Below, in pieces: positions 23,788-32,168 of a DNA stretch of 64,000 nucleotides. Position numbers and translations under genes: made by a program. Position 1 is the first letter of the stretch. Each line of letters opens with the position of its first letter. The notes below the pieces were generated by a model that saw only the letters and a list, made by a program, of their open reading frames with translations, was not told the origin of the DNA and did no database searches. Origin of the DNA: UMGS172 sp045587185 (GTDB taxonomy: Bacteria; Bacillota; Clostridia; Oscillospirales; Acutalibacteraceae); the NCBI GenBank assembly GCA_045587185.1, contig JAZNBS010000050.1:39560-103559 (forward strand), written 5' to 3'.

Positions 23788-24039
23788 TTAGTTTGCCTCC
23801 TTTTCCCAGGGCCATGGTGCTTTTATCCAGTCAAATCCGTCAGAGCCGAAATCGGAACTGAGTGTAAGTGGACCGTATTCTTCTTCGTATTCCTTGACAA
23901 GTTCCTTATATCTCAGGCGGTAAATTTCAAACTTTTTGAGTGCCTCTTTGTCACAGGGATGAGTGTCAAGAAAAAGTCCTGTTTCAAGCATAGCAAATTG
24001 CGCCGCGCGTACGGCATCAAGAAGTCTCTGCTTTTCCAT
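23788..24039 (-). CDS. cotJB: Spore coat protein CotJB
   Basis: An 83-residue CotJB: MEKQRLLDAVRAAQFAMLET, LFLDTHPCDKEAL and a C-terminal GFDWIKAPWPWEKEAN. CotJB is a small inner-coat component made in the mother cell and encoded with CotJA and the catalase-like CotJC. It overlaps cotJA by one base (TAATG) and abuts cotJC, so the three are translationally coupled. Confidence 0.93.
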   Translation of the reverse strand: MEKQRLLDAVRAAQFAMLETGLFLDTHPCDKEALKKFEIYRLRYKELVKEYEEEYGPLTLSSDFGSDGFDWIKAPWPWEKEAN

Positions 24040-24260
24040 TATTTTCTCGCCCCCGTAAATTTGCCGTAAAACGGCTTGTCAAGGTCAGGGAAAAGTGTGC
24101 CGCGTTCCAGAGCGTCATTCTCGGAATAGACTTCTCCCCATTTTTGCATTGGCACATAAGCCATGGTTAAAGGCAGGTTTTTCAGTTGTGTGTCACTGAA
24201 TTTCATCTGTTTGTCATGTCGCTCAGGCATAACAAAGCCTTTAAATTTCAAATCTGACAT
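24039..24260 (-). CDS. cotJA: Spore coat protein CotJA
   Basis: A 73-residue CotJA with the typical LPLTMAYVPMQKWGEVYSENDALERGTLFPDLDKPF core. The protein is needed for coat assembly of CotJC in B. subtilis. First gene of cotJABC, RBS AAAGGAG. Expected to be sigma-E dependent in the mother cell, though I cannot point to a convincing sigma-E promoter upstream. Confidence 0.93.
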   Translation of the reverse strand: MSDLKFKGFVMPERHDKQMKFSDTQLKNLPLTMAYVPMQKWGEVYSENDALERGTLFPDLDKPFYGKFTGARK

Positions 24261-24282
24261 TGCAAACTCCTTTTATATTAAA

Positions 24283-24320
24283 TTATTTGACAAGCGTCAA
24301 ATAAGGGGGGAATACCCCCT
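24283..24320. promoter_or_regulatory. Dyad symmetry upstream of cotJA
   Basis: Perfect 9-bp inverted repeat TTATTTGAC / GTCAAATAA (24283-24304, loop AAGC), followed by an AGGGGG / CCCCCT stem (about 24304-24320). Located just upstream of the cotJ operon; could be an operator or leader structure. Confidence 0.45.
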
Positions 24321-24386
24321 CATACCATCCTATGACAGGCCCAAAAACACGTTAAATAAATTTTTCAAAAATTTTGAAAATAATGC

Positions 24387-24415
24387 TTGCATTTTGGCAG
24401 TAAGTGTGGTAATAT
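24387..24415 (+). promoter_or_regulatory. Promoter of tRNA-Pro
   Basis: TTGCAT (24387-24392), 17-bp spacer, TAATAT (24410-24415), 12 bases before the mature tRNA 5-prime end. Confidence 0.65.
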
Positions 24416-24426
24416 ATTTGCGTTGC

Positions 24427-24503
24427 CCGGGTGTAGCCCAGTTTGGTAGAGCGCTTGAATGGGGTTCAAGAGGCCGCAGGTTCGACTCCTGTCACTCGGA
24501 CCA
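24427..24503 (+). tRNA. tRNA-Pro (anticodon GGG)
   Basis: A 77-nt cloverleaf with encoded CCA: acceptor CCGGGTG / CACTCGG, anticodon arm CTTGA-ATGGGGT-TCAAG giving anticodon GGG, T arm GCAGG-TTCGACT-CCTGT, discriminator A. The D stem has one mismatch. It has G36-G37, the identity recognised by TrmD, of which this window carries two copies. Confidence 0.95.
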
Positions 24504-24539
24504 AAACCGAATTCATCCTTTTGGATGGGTTCGGTTTTT
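24503..24539 (+). terminator. Terminator of tRNA-Pro
   Basis: AAAACCGAA..CATCC / GGATG..TTCGGTTTTT stem-loop immediately after the CCA end. Confidence 0.9.
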
Positions 24540-24603
24540 ACTTTTTGATATTATCTGAACTGCGGCCGATTGAAATTTTTGTTGTTGTCATTGGTAAAAA
24601 AGT

Positions 24604-24640
24604 AGAGTTCACAGTAAATTGTCTGTGAACTCTTTTGTCT
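24604..24640. terminator. Terminator of the DUF421 gene
   Basis: 11-bp perfect stem AGAGTTCACAG / CTGTGAACTCT, loop of 8. On the minus strand a T-rich tail (TACTTTTTT) follows; the plus-strand side also has T bases, so it may work in both directions. Confidence 0.8.
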
Positions 24641-25307
24641 ATTCTTTCTTTACAATATTGCATTCTCCGTTTTCAAAAACAGTCATTATAAAGATATCCT
24701 TGAGTTGAAGATTTTTTTTCTTAAGTTTTTTATCAATATCCTCTTTTTTGAGTTTTAAACTTTCCATTGCTTTTTTCATCAGTTTACCGTCGCTGACAAC
24801 GAGACAGGGCATACCTGTCGGTGTTTCTATGCCGTTCAGGTCATTTACGCTTGCGGTTTGGAATTCAGGTTTTAATAAAACACTCATCTGACCGTTGGTT
24901 TCCAAAATAGCATATGCAACCTGATTTAGATCAAAAACCTCTTGGTTTCGCAAAACTTCAAGCAGATCGGGCACTGTGACTCTGAGTTTCCTCAACATCC
25001 GTTGGTCGATTTTTCCGTCTTTAATTATTATGCATGAACTGCCGTAAAACAATTTTCTCAGCCACAACGATTTCATTGCGAAAAAGGATATGATAATCTC
25101 CAACACGACAAGCGTCATTGTTGCTATGATGCCTGTTAATATTGGCATATCTAGGTCCTGTATCGGCATTGCCGCAATTTCTGATATCAGAATAGTTATA
25201 ACCAACTCTGACGGTTGCATATCACCGATCTGCCGTTTCCCCATAAGTCGAATTGCAAAAATAACAACAAAGTATAATACGCTGGTACGCAAAAATGTCT
25301 GAAGCAT
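24639..25307 (-). CDS. DUF421 membrane protein (YetF/YcaP family)
   Basis: A 222-residue protein with three N-terminal transmembrane helices carrying the family motif RLMGKRQIGDMQPSELVITI, followed by a cytosolic domain with DGKIDQRMLRKLRVTVPDLLEVLRNQEVFDLNQV. YetF-like proteins are widespread in spore formers and have been linked to spore lipid or membrane functions; activity unknown here. ATG 25307 (MLQTFLRTSVLYF) follows GGTGAG; a longer frame upstream is weaker. Monocistronic. Confidence 0.85.
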   Translation of the reverse strand: MLQTFLRTSVLYFVVIFAIRLMGKRQIGDMQPSELVITILISEIAAMPIQDLDMPILTGIIATMTLVVLEIIISFFAMKSLWLRKLFYGSSCIIIKDGKIDQRMLRKLRVTVPDLLEVLRNQEVFDLNQVAYAILETNGQMSVLLKPEFQTASVNDLNGIETPTGMPCLVVSDGKLMKKAMESLKLKKEDIDKKLKKKNLQLKDIFIMTVFENGECNIVKKE

Positions 25308-25348
25308 AAACTCACCAAATGTTTTTAAGGTTATTATACCCTTAAAAA

Positions 25349-25382
25349 ACAAAAAAGAGTGTTAAAACACTCTTTTTTGTTG
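25349..25382. terminator. Terminator of the acnA-icd-rex operon
   Basis: Stem AACAAAAAAGAGTGTT / AACACTCTTTTTTGTT just after the rex stop on the minus strand; flanking A/T runs on both sides. Confidence 0.9.
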
Positions 25383-25389
25383 CACAAAT

Positions 25390-26022
25390 CTATTTGTTAA
25401 GGTTATAGCAAAGGGTCATAAGGCTATCACTCAAGTGGACGTTTTCAACACAAATATCTGGGAATTCAACCGAAAGGTCATAATGAGTGAAATTCCAAAT
25501 ACCTTTTATGCCTAAATTCACCAATGTTTCAGCAACATTGTGAGCCTCACTTCTTGGGATGCAAAGTATTGCCATGTCGGGTTTGTTTTCACGACAAAAC
25601 TCGTCAAGTCGGTCCATATTATGAATTGGGAGATTCTGCACAGTCTGACCGGAAAGGGAAGGCTTTTTATCAAAAATACCGATAAGGCTAAAACCTTTGG
25701 TGGTCATATCAAAGTGCATTGCCAAGGCTTTGCCCATATGACCCGCACCGATTAGAATGGCTTTTTTGAGATGAGTTAATCCCAAAATCATACCGATTTC
25801 TTTCTGCAAAAGTTCGATATTATATCCATAGCCTTGCTGACCGAACTCACCAAAGCAGTTAAGATCCTGTCTTATTTGGCTTGCGGTAAGCCCCATAAGA
25901 TTAGATAATTCCTTGGAAGAAATTCTGTCAAGACCTTTTGAGCGAAGATCACCAAGAAATCTGTGGTATCTCGGAAGTCTCTTAATAACCGAGCTTGACA
26001 CTGTTCGACCTTTATTGTTCAT
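25390..26022 (-). CDS. rex: Redox-sensing transcriptional repressor Rex
   Basis: A 210-residue Rex: N-terminal winged helix (VSSSVIKRLPRYHRFLGDL.., ISSKELSNLMGLTASQIRQD, then FGEFGQQGYGYN), C-terminal Rossmann domain for NAD(H) (AILIGAGHMGKALA) and the LIGIFDKKP segment. Rex leaves DNA when NADH is high. ATG 26022 follows GGAGGTG at seven bases. It is the third gene of acnA-icd-rex (37-base gap). A Rex-like box overlaps the -35 of the operon promoter, so it may regulate itself and the two dehydrogenase-branch genes. Confidence 0.95.
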   Translation of the reverse strand: MNNKGRTVSSSVIKRLPRYHRFLGDLRSKGLDRISSKELSNLMGLTASQIRQDLNCFGEFGQQGYGYNIELLQKEIGMILGLTHLKKAILIGAGHMGKALAMHFDMTTKGFSLIGIFDKKPSLSGQTVQNLPIHNMDRLDEFCRENKPDMAILCIPRSEAHNVAETLVNLGIKGIWNFTHYDLSVEFPDICVENVHLSDSLMTLCYNLNK

Positions 26023-26059
26023 AATTCGGCACCTCCTCACAAAAATTCATATTAGGCAT

Positions 26060-27229
26060 TTATTCAGCCAACTTTTTAACTGTTTCCATTACGTAGTCGC
26101 CAAACTCAGTACAGGTGCAACCGGTGTCACGGCCTGTGATTGACAGTTTCTTCTCAGAGTACATACAAATGTCAAGTGCCTTCTCCAAAAGATCGGCCTC
26201 GGCTTGTTTACCGATGTGTGAAAGCAACATAACAGCGGCACGAAGCATTGAGCAAGGATCGGCATACTTGTCGCGTCCTTCGAGCACCATTCTTGGAGCA
26301 GAGCCGTGGATAGCCTCAAACATGGCATACTTCTTACCGATGTTCGCACTACCTGCGGTGCCAACACCACCTTGGAACTCGGCGGCTTCGTCAGTTATGA
26401 TGTCACCGTAAAGGTTGGGGAGAACGAACACCTTAAAGTCTCTGCGACGCTTTTCGTCAATAAGTTTTGCGGTGGTGATATCAATATACCAGTCATCGGT
26501 GGTGATTTCGGGATATTCCTCACCGATTTTCTGACAGGTCTTTAGGAATTTACCGTCGGTTGTTTTAATAACATTGGCCTTGGTAATGATGGAAACTCTT
26601 TCTTTCTTGTTCTTTCTTGCATACTCATAAGCAAGACGTGCTATTCTCTCGCAACCTTCGGATGTGGTAACAACAAAGTCAACCGCAAGATCATCAGTTA
26701 CATTAATGCCCTGAGAACCAACGGCATAACCGCCCTCGGTGTTTTCGCGGAAGAATGTCCAGTCGATGCCCTGCTCGGGGACGCGAACGGGACGCAAGTT
26801 TGCAAAAAGGTCAAGTTCCTTACGCATTGCAACGTTAGCGCTCTCAATGTTAGGCCAAGGGTCACCTGCTCTGGGTGTGGTGGTGGGTCCTTTCAGAATA
26901 ACGTGGCATTTTTTCAGTTCGGCCAAAACATCATCAGGGATAGCCTTACCGACAGCGGCACGGTTTTCAATGGTGAGTCCGTCAATTTCATTAAATACGA
27001 TTTTACCTGCTGCAACATCGTCGGCCAAAAGGAAACGGAGAACACGCTCGGCTTCGTGCGTGATAACAGGACCTATACCGTCACCGCCGCAAACACCGAT
27101 GATGAGTTGATCTAAAGAATCGTAATCTACAAATTCTTTCTCAAGTTTAATTCTTTCGGCCCTTTCCTGTTGAGCAATAAGGAGTTTTTCAAATGAAGCA
27201 ACGGCTTCGTTAATTTTATTTATATCCAT
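26060..27229 (-). CDS. icd: Isocitrate dehydrogenase (probably NAD-dependent)
   Basis: A 389-residue decarboxylating dehydrogenase of the isocitrate/isopropylmalate family: GDGIGPVITHEAERVL, PTTTPRAGDPWPNIESANVA.., RKELDLFANLRPVR, WTFFRENTEGGYAVGS, VLPNLYGDIITDEAAEFQGG and FEAIHGSAPR. About 40 N-terminal residues precede the usual start of the fold. It follows acnA by 21 bases, which supports isocitrate as substrate and 2-oxoglutarate supply as role; the cofactor is inferred, not shown. Confidence 0.9.
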   Translation of the reverse strand: MDINKINEAVASFEKLLIAQQERAERIKLEKEFVDYDSLDQLIIGVCGGDGIGPVITHEAERVLRFLLADDVAAGKIVFNEIDGLTIENRAAVGKAIPDDVLAELKKCHVILKGPTTTPRAGDPWPNIESANVAMRKELDLFANLRPVRVPEQGIDWTFFRENTEGGYAVGSQGINVTDDLAVDFVVTTSEGCERIARLAYEYARKNKKERVSIITKANVIKTTDGKFLKTCQKIGEEYPEITTDDWYIDITTAKLIDEKRRRDFKVFVLPNLYGDIITDEAAEFQGGVGTAGSANIGKKYAMFEAIHGSAPRMVLEGRDKYADPCSMLRAAVMLLSHIGKQAEADLLEKALDICMYSEKKLSITGRDTGCTCTEFGDYVMETVKKLAE

Positions 27230-27250
27230 TTTAATTTACCTCTCTTAAAT

Positions 27251-29188
27251 TTACTTTGAGCATTCCTTGGTATAGCCCAAGAGACCGCCTGCAAGGATAA
27301 TATCTCTTGAACGTCCTGAAAGTTGAGGAATAACCTCAAACTCATCGCCGGTTGTCTTGTTCTTCAAGATAACAGTTTTTGAATTTTTAATGCAGTCTCT
27401 GATGTCGGGAAGTTCAAGGTCATCAAACTGCGAAATTTTATCATAATCCTCAGCATTTTTGAAGGTCAAAGGAAGAATTCCCGCATTGATAAGGTTTGCA
27501 GCGTGGATACGTGCAAATGACTTGGAGACAACGGCTTTGATGCCGAGGTAAAGCGGAACCAACGCAGCGTGCTCGCGAGAAGAACCCTGACCGTAGTTAT
27601 CACCGCCGATAATGATGCCCTTGCCGTATTTTTTACAATTTTCAGGGAACTGCTCATCACAACGGGTGAAACAGAAGTTTGCGAGATAAGGAATGTTGGA
27701 ACGGTAGGGGAGAATCTTTGCACCTGCAGGCATAATGTGGTCGGTTGTAATGTTATCACCGACTTTGAGAACCGCCTTGGCCTCAATGGAATCCCATAAC
27801 GGTTCTGTTTTTGGGAAAGGTTTGATGTTCGGTCCGCGAAGAATTTCAACATTCTTTGCATCCTCAACAGAAGCGGGAGCGTCAACCATATTGTCATTTA
27901 TAAGGAACTTATCGGGCAGACGGATGCTTTCAATGTCTGCGTCAAGTGTCCTTGGGTCGGTAAGATAACCTGTTAAAGCGGCTGCGGCAGCAGTCTCGGG
28001 GCTAACGAGGTAAACTCCTGCGTCTGCAGTACCTGAACGACCTTCGAAATTACGGTTGAATGTTCTTAAAGAGATACCCTTGGAGTTAGGTGACTGACCC
28101 ATTCCGATACAAGGTCCGCAAGCACATTCAAGAATACGGGCACCTGCAGCAATCAATTTTGACAATGCACCGCAATCGGCTAACATATTAAACACCTGTT
28201 TTGAGCCGGGCGCGATACCGACCGAAACCGAGGGGTCAACGGTTTTACCGTCCAAAATTGCGGCAACTTTAAGCATATCGTAAAGTGAGGAGTTGGTGCA
28301 ACTGCCGATAAGCACCTGGTCAACCTTCATTCGACCGATATCATTGATTGATTTTACATTATCAGGCATATGAGGCATTGCGGCCAGTGGCTCCAATTTG
28401 GATAAATCAATGGAGATTTCTTTATCGTAAACTGCGTCGGCGTCACTAGATAGTTCTGTAAAATCTTCCTCACGGTTCTGTGCTTTCAAGAAAGCCTTGG
28501 TGATTTCGTCTGAGGGGAAGATAGAGGTGGTAGCACCAAGTTCGGCACCCATATTGGTGATGGTAGCACGCTCGGGAACCGAAAGAGTCTTAACACCATC
28601 TCCCGCATACTCAACTATGTAACCGACACCGCCCTTAACGGTAAGTATTCTTAAAACCTCAAGAATAACGTCTTTTGCCGAAACAAAGGGTGAAAGTTTG
28701 CCAGAAAGATTTACTTTTATCATTTTGGGCATGGGTATGTAGTAAGCTCCGCCACCCATAGCAACAGCAACGTCCATACCGCCGGCACCGATGGCCAACA
28801 TTCCGATACCGCCGCCTGTGGGGGTATGTGAATCAGAACCGATAAGAGTTTTACCGGGTTTGCCAAAACGTTCAAGATGAACCTGATGGCAGATACCGTT
28901 ACCGGGACGGGAATAATAAATTCCGTGCTTTTTGGCGATAGATTGAATAAATCTGTGGTCGTCGGCATTTTCAAAGCCGGTCTGCAGAGTGTTATGGTCG
29001 ATATATGCGACCGAACGCTCGGTTTTTACGCGGTCAACACCCATGGCTTCAAATTCAAGATAGGCCATTGTACCGGTGGCGTCCTGAGTCAGGGTCTGGT
29101 CAATCTTAAGACCGACATCTTGTCCTGCTACCATCTCACCGTCAACAAGGTGAGCTTTAATGATTTTTTGTGCAATAGTAAGTCCCAA
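27251..29188 (-). CDS. acnA: Aconitate hydratase
   Basis: A 645-residue aconitase isomerising citrate to isocitrate. The [4Fe-4S] ligands are in IGSCTNSS and ECACGPCIGMG; the HTPTGGGIGMLAIGAGGMD and GDNYGQGSSREHAAL (swivel domain) motifs are clear. TTG 29188 (MGLTIAQKIIKAHLV) is preferred: AGGAG lies nine bases upstream, while it touches the ATG at 29197 directly. First gene of acnA-icd-rex, the oxidative branch from citrate to 2-oxoglutarate. Confidence 0.95.
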   Translation of the reverse strand: MGLTIAQKIIKAHLVDGEMVAGQDVGLKIDQTLTQDATGTMAYLEFEAMGVDRVKTERSVAYIDHNTLQTGFENADDHRFIQSIAKKHGIYYSRPGNGICHQVHLERFGKPGKTLIGSDSHTPTGGGIGMLAIGAGGMDVAVAMGGGAYYIPMPKMIKVNLSGKLSPFVSAKDVILEVLRILTVKGGVGYIVEYAGDGVKTLSVPERATITNMGAELGATTSIFPSDEITKAFLKAQNREEDFTELSSDADAVYDKEISIDLSKLEPLAAMPHMPDNVKSINDIGRMKVDQVLIGSCTNSSLYDMLKVAAILDGKTVDPSVSVGIAPGSKQVFNMLADCGALSKLIAAGARILECACGPCIGMGQSPNSKGISLRTFNRNFEGRSGTADAGVYLVSPETAAAAALTGYLTDPRTLDADIESIRLPDKFLINDNMVDAPASVEDAKNVEILRGPNIKPFPKTEPLWDSIEAKAVLKVGDNITTDHIMPAGAKILPYRSNIPYLANFCFTRCDEQFPENCKKYGKGIIIGGDNYGQGSSREHAALVPLYLGIKAVVSKSFARIHAANLINAGILPLTFKNAEDYDKISQFDDLELPDIRDCIKNSKTVILKNKTTGDEFEVIPQLSGRSRDIILAGGLLGYTKECSK

Positions 29189-29218
29189 ATTTTTCATCTC
29201 CTAAAAAAGATATTGTTT

Positions 29219-29247
29219 ATTATCCTACAAAAATTGCAGTTTGTCAA
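29219..29247 (-). promoter_or_regulatory. Promoter of acnA-icd-rex
   Basis: On the minus strand TTGACA (29247-29242), 17-bp spacer, GATAAT (29224-29219). The -35 box lies inside the Rex-like site. Confidence 0.75.
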
Positions 29248-29258
29248 TATTTTAACAC
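29241..29258 (-). promoter_or_regulatory. Rex-like operator overlapping the -35 box
   Basis: Read on the plus strand it is TTGTCAA-tatt-TTAACAC, matching the clostridial Rex consensus TTGTTAA-n4-TTAACAA at 12 of 14 fixed positions. A weaker half-conserved copy (…TTAACAA) lies at 29276-29293. Confidence 0.65.
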
Positions 29259-29382
29259 AACAAAAATGCAAAACTTATTAAATTTTTTAACAATCTTTCA
29301 TTACTTTGGTCTTTAAATTAAATTTGCCTTGTTTTTATGCACAAATTGTTGTATTATATCAATATATTAGGGAGTGAGACAT

Positions 29383-30291
29383 ATGATATTATCTTCTACT
29401 AACTGTGTACTTAACACAATTTTTGATAACGAAAAATCGGTAAAAATTTTGGCTAATGCGGGTTTTGATGCTGTTGATGTCTCATTGTGCAGTTGCAAAC
29501 CTGAGGATAATTTTTATACTTGGGAGGATTATAGAGAAAAGGCTAAGGATATGCTGAGGGTTGCCAATGAGTACGGCATTTTCTTTAATCAGGCTCACGC
29601 ATTTTTCCCGACTTCCTATCAAGACGATGAAAGAACCAAAATTGCGTATAACAATATTATAAAGGATTTTGAGATTGCTTCAATTCTTGGTGTTAAGATT
29701 ATGGTGGTTCATCCGAAACATCATATTTATTATCCTGACGGCAATAATGCTGAAATTTTAAAACAACAAAATCTTGAGTTCTATAAATCACTCATTCCTT
29801 ACTGTGAGAAGTACGGTATAACCGTTGCTACAGAAAATATGTGGCAACGAGGTAAATTAAACGGTGTTATAATTGACAGTACTTGCTCAAAAGGACCAGA
29901 GTTCTGTGAGTATATAGATATGCTTAACTCCAAGTGGATAACAGCCTGTCTTGATTTAGGTCATTGCGGTCTTGTGGGTCAAATTCCTCAGAATATGATA
30001 CGTCAGTTAGGTCATAACCGCCTTGGCGCACTGCACGTTCACGATAATGACGGTAAAAACGATAACCATATTCAACCGATGGCTCCGTTTGTTTCATCTA
30101 TAGATTGGGAAGATGTTTGTAAAGCGTTGGCCGAGATTGATTATAAAGGTGATTTTACGTTTGAGGCTGAAAATATCTTTAAAAACTGCAATGAATATAC
30201 AGTTGATGCTGTTGCCAAACACCTGCACGATATAGGCCGTTATCTGATTAGCAGAATAGAGTATTATAAGAGTGAAATAAAAGAACAGTAA
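29383..30291 (+). CDS. Xylose-isomerase-like TIM-barrel protein (sugar phosphate isomerase/epimerase)
   Basis: A 302-residue AP-endonuclease-2-type TIM barrel with metal-site segments: NQAHAFFP, MVVHPKHH, TVATENM, ACLDLGHCGLVGQ, ALHVHDNDGKNDNHIQP and FTFEAENIF. These supply the Glu/His/Asp ligands of the fold. Such enzymes isomerise or epimerise sugars or inositols; substrate unknown. ATG 29383 follows GGGAGTGAG. Divergent from acnA and likely shares its regulatory region; terminator at 30329. Confidence 0.85.
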   Translation: MILSSTNCVLNTIFDNEKSVKILANAGFDAVDVSLCSCKPEDNFYTWEDYREKAKDMLRVANEYGIFFNQAHAFFPTSYQDDERTKIAYNNIIKDFEIASILGVKIMVVHPKHHIYYPDGNNAEILKQQNLEFYKSLIPYCEKYGITVATENMWQRGKLNGVIIDSTCSKGPEFCEYIDMLNSKWITACLDLGHCGLVGQIPQNMIRQLGHNRLGALHVHDNDGKNDNHIQPMAPFVSSIDWEDVCKALAEIDYKGDFTFEAENIFKNCNEYTVDAVAKHLHDIGRYLISRIEYYKSEIKEQ

Positions 30292-30328
30292 ATCATTAAC
30301 TATAACATATTACCGTTATAAAATAGCA

Positions 30329-30360
30329 AGCACTTCAACCGTATGGCTGAAGTGCTTTTG
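30329..30360 (+). terminator. Terminator of the TIM-barrel gene
   Basis: AGCACTTCA / TGAAGTGCT stem with a 10-base loop and T run, 38 bases after the stop. Confidence 0.85.
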
Positions 30361-30423
30361 TCATATATTAACATCTAAGGTCAAAGAAAGTCAAACAATT
30401 TTTAGGAAAATTAAAAAAATCTA

Positions 30424-30485
30424 TTGACAATCAGGGAAAATGTGTTAATATATAATTGTTAGCACTCAAGATAAGAGAGTGCTAA
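30424..30485 (+). promoter_or_regulatory. Heat-shock promoter and CIRCE operator
   Basis: TTGACA at 30424-30429 with a TAATAT -10 (30446-30451), followed by a perfect CIRCE: TTAGCACTC (30459-30467), 9-base spacer, GAGTGCTAA (30477-30485). HrcA binds CIRCE and represses until heat stress titrates it. Confidence 0.95.
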
Positions 30486-30504
30486 ATAGGAAGAGGGTGA
30501 AGGG

Positions 30505-31539
30505 ATGGAACTCAGCGACCGTAAAAAAATAATACTTGGTTCACTTATTAAGTATTACATCAAAACGGGTGAGCCGGTCGGTTCAAAGTCTTTGCTTGAA
30601 CTTACAGGTCTCGGTGTTTCTCCTGCGACACTCCGAAATGAAATGAGCGAACTGTGTGAACTTGGGCTACTTTGCCAACCTTATACATCTGCAGGCCGCC
30701 AGCCCACAAGTACGGGTTACAGTTTCTATTTTGAGAAACTGATGAAACGCAGGGAAGTTCCTTATGACCTGCAGTTGATTATTGACAAGATGTTGTCAGA
30801 TGCCGCTAAGGACCCCGAAAACCTTGCTTCCATTGCGGGTCAGGTTTTGTCTGAACTTACCGGTTTGCCAACCTTGATGGCTACCGTCACTAAAGAAGAG
30901 ACGTTTGTCAAACGCGTCGATATACTGCCAATGGGTCGCAGAACGGTTTTGCTTTTGCTTATCACTTCAGACGGTCAGGCCAAAAGCCGTATTTGCCGAA
31001 GTGCTTTCAACCTCGCACCCGAAGTTCTTTCACATTTTGAAAAATTGATTTCATATTACGTTATAGGAACCGAACTTAATAAGTTCACAAACCTTGTTTT
31101 GCAAACACTTGTATCTCGCACGGGTGACCTTTCTCTGTTTTTAATGCCGTTATTCTCAAGCGTTTTCGAAATGGTTGAGGAACTTCAGGCCAGAAGTGTT
31201 CACGTTAAGGGTGAATCCAATATCGTCAAGTGCTATAAAAATGAAAACGATGCAAGAGCCGTCTTGAGTTTGCTCACTAAACAGGATAAACTGTTCTCAT
31301 TACTTGCCGATACCAATGATGATATTGAAATTATCTTCGGTGACCAGACTGATTTTTCTGAAATGTCGCCTTCAAGTATTGTTGTTGCAAAATATCGTTT
31401 GGGTAATGCAGACATTGGCCGTATCGGTGTGATAGGTCCTGTCAGAATGGCGTATGAGCAGTTGGTACCGACCGTAGAGTATTTTGCTTTGAAACTTGGC
31501 ACTGTTATGACCCAAGCAATGCGAGACCTTGAAGAATAA
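30505..31539 (+). CDS. hrcA: Heat-inducible transcriptional repressor HrcA
   Basis: A 344-residue HrcA: N-terminal winged helix (LSDRKKIILGSLIKYYIKTG, PVGSKSLLELTGLGVSPATL, RNEMSELCELGLL, PHTSAGR-like YTSAGRQPT), then the dimerisation and insertion domains. First gene of the CIRCE-controlled hrcA-grpE-dnaK-dnaJ operon. Start ATG has AGGGTGAAGGG upstream. Confidence 0.96.
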   Translation: MELSDRKKIILGSLIKYYIKTGEPVGSKSLLELTGLGVSPATLRNEMSELCELGLLCQPYTSAGRQPTSTGYSFYFEKLMKRREVPYDLQLIIDKMLSDAAKDPENLASIAGQVLSELTGLPTLMATVTKEETFVKRVDILPMGRRTVLLLLITSDGQAKSRICRSAFNLAPEVLSHFEKLISYYVIGTELNKFTNLVLQTLVSRTGDLSLFLMPLFSSVFEMVEELQARSVHVKGESNIVKCYKNENDARAVLSLLTKQDKLFSLLADTNDDIEIIFGDQTDFSEMSPSSIVVAKYRLGNADIGRIGVIGPVRMAYEQLVPTVEYFALKLGTVMTQAMRDLEE

Positions 31540-31591
31540 TCACTTAATCACCGTTTAACGGTTACAATAAATTCAGGAAGGAATGATTTTT

Positions 31592-32098
31592 TTGGCTGAA
31601 AATGAAAAGAATACTGCAGAGACAAAGGAAAAGAAAACAAAAAAATCCTCTGCTAAGGATGAACAGTTAAAAAAACTTGAGGAGGAACTTCAAGTTCAAA
31701 AAGACCTGTTACTAAGAACGGCTGCAGAGTTTGATAACTTCAAACGCCGTACCGAAAATGAAAAATTGGCGGCAGCAGAATATACATCTGCCAATCTATT
31801 GAAGAAACTTTTACCGGTTTTTGATAATGTTGACCGCGCAAATGCCGCCGATAAAGACAGCGCCGATTATGCCAAGGGTGTTGAAATGATAGTCAAGATG
31901 CTGACTGATGTTGTAAAAGACCTTGGGCTTCAAGAACTCGGAGCAGTCGGAGAGTCTTTTGACCCATCATATCATTATGCCGTGATGCATATAGAAGATG
32001 AAAACCTTGGTGAAAATGTCATTAGTAATGTTTTGCAAAAAGGTTATAAAATCGGTGATACTGTCATTCGCCCTGCAATGGTGCAGGTCGCAAATTAA
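31592..32098 (+). CDS. grpE: Nucleotide exchange factor GrpE
   Basis: A 168-residue GrpE: charged Lys/Glu N-terminus, long helix (EELQVQKDLLLRTAAEFDNF, KRRTENEK) and C-terminal beta domain ending GYKIGDTVIRPAMVQVAN. It releases ADP from DnaK. TTG 31592 (MAENEKNTAETKEK) is chosen: AGGAAGG is ten bases upstream, but one base from the ATG at 31583. Confidence 0.95.
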   Translation: MAENEKNTAETKEKKTKKSSAKDEQLKKLEEELQVQKDLLLRTAAEFDNFKRRTENEKLAAAEYTSANLLKKLLPVFDNVDRANAADKDSADYAKGVEMIVKMLTDVVKDLGLQELGAVGESFDPSYHYAVMHIEDENLGENVISNVLQKGYKIGDTVIRPAMVQVAN

Positions 32099-32168
32099 AT
32101 CTGTTTTAAAGGCTTTTGCCATTAAATAAATATTGATTAAAACATAAATCTTATTGGAGGTTTTTATT

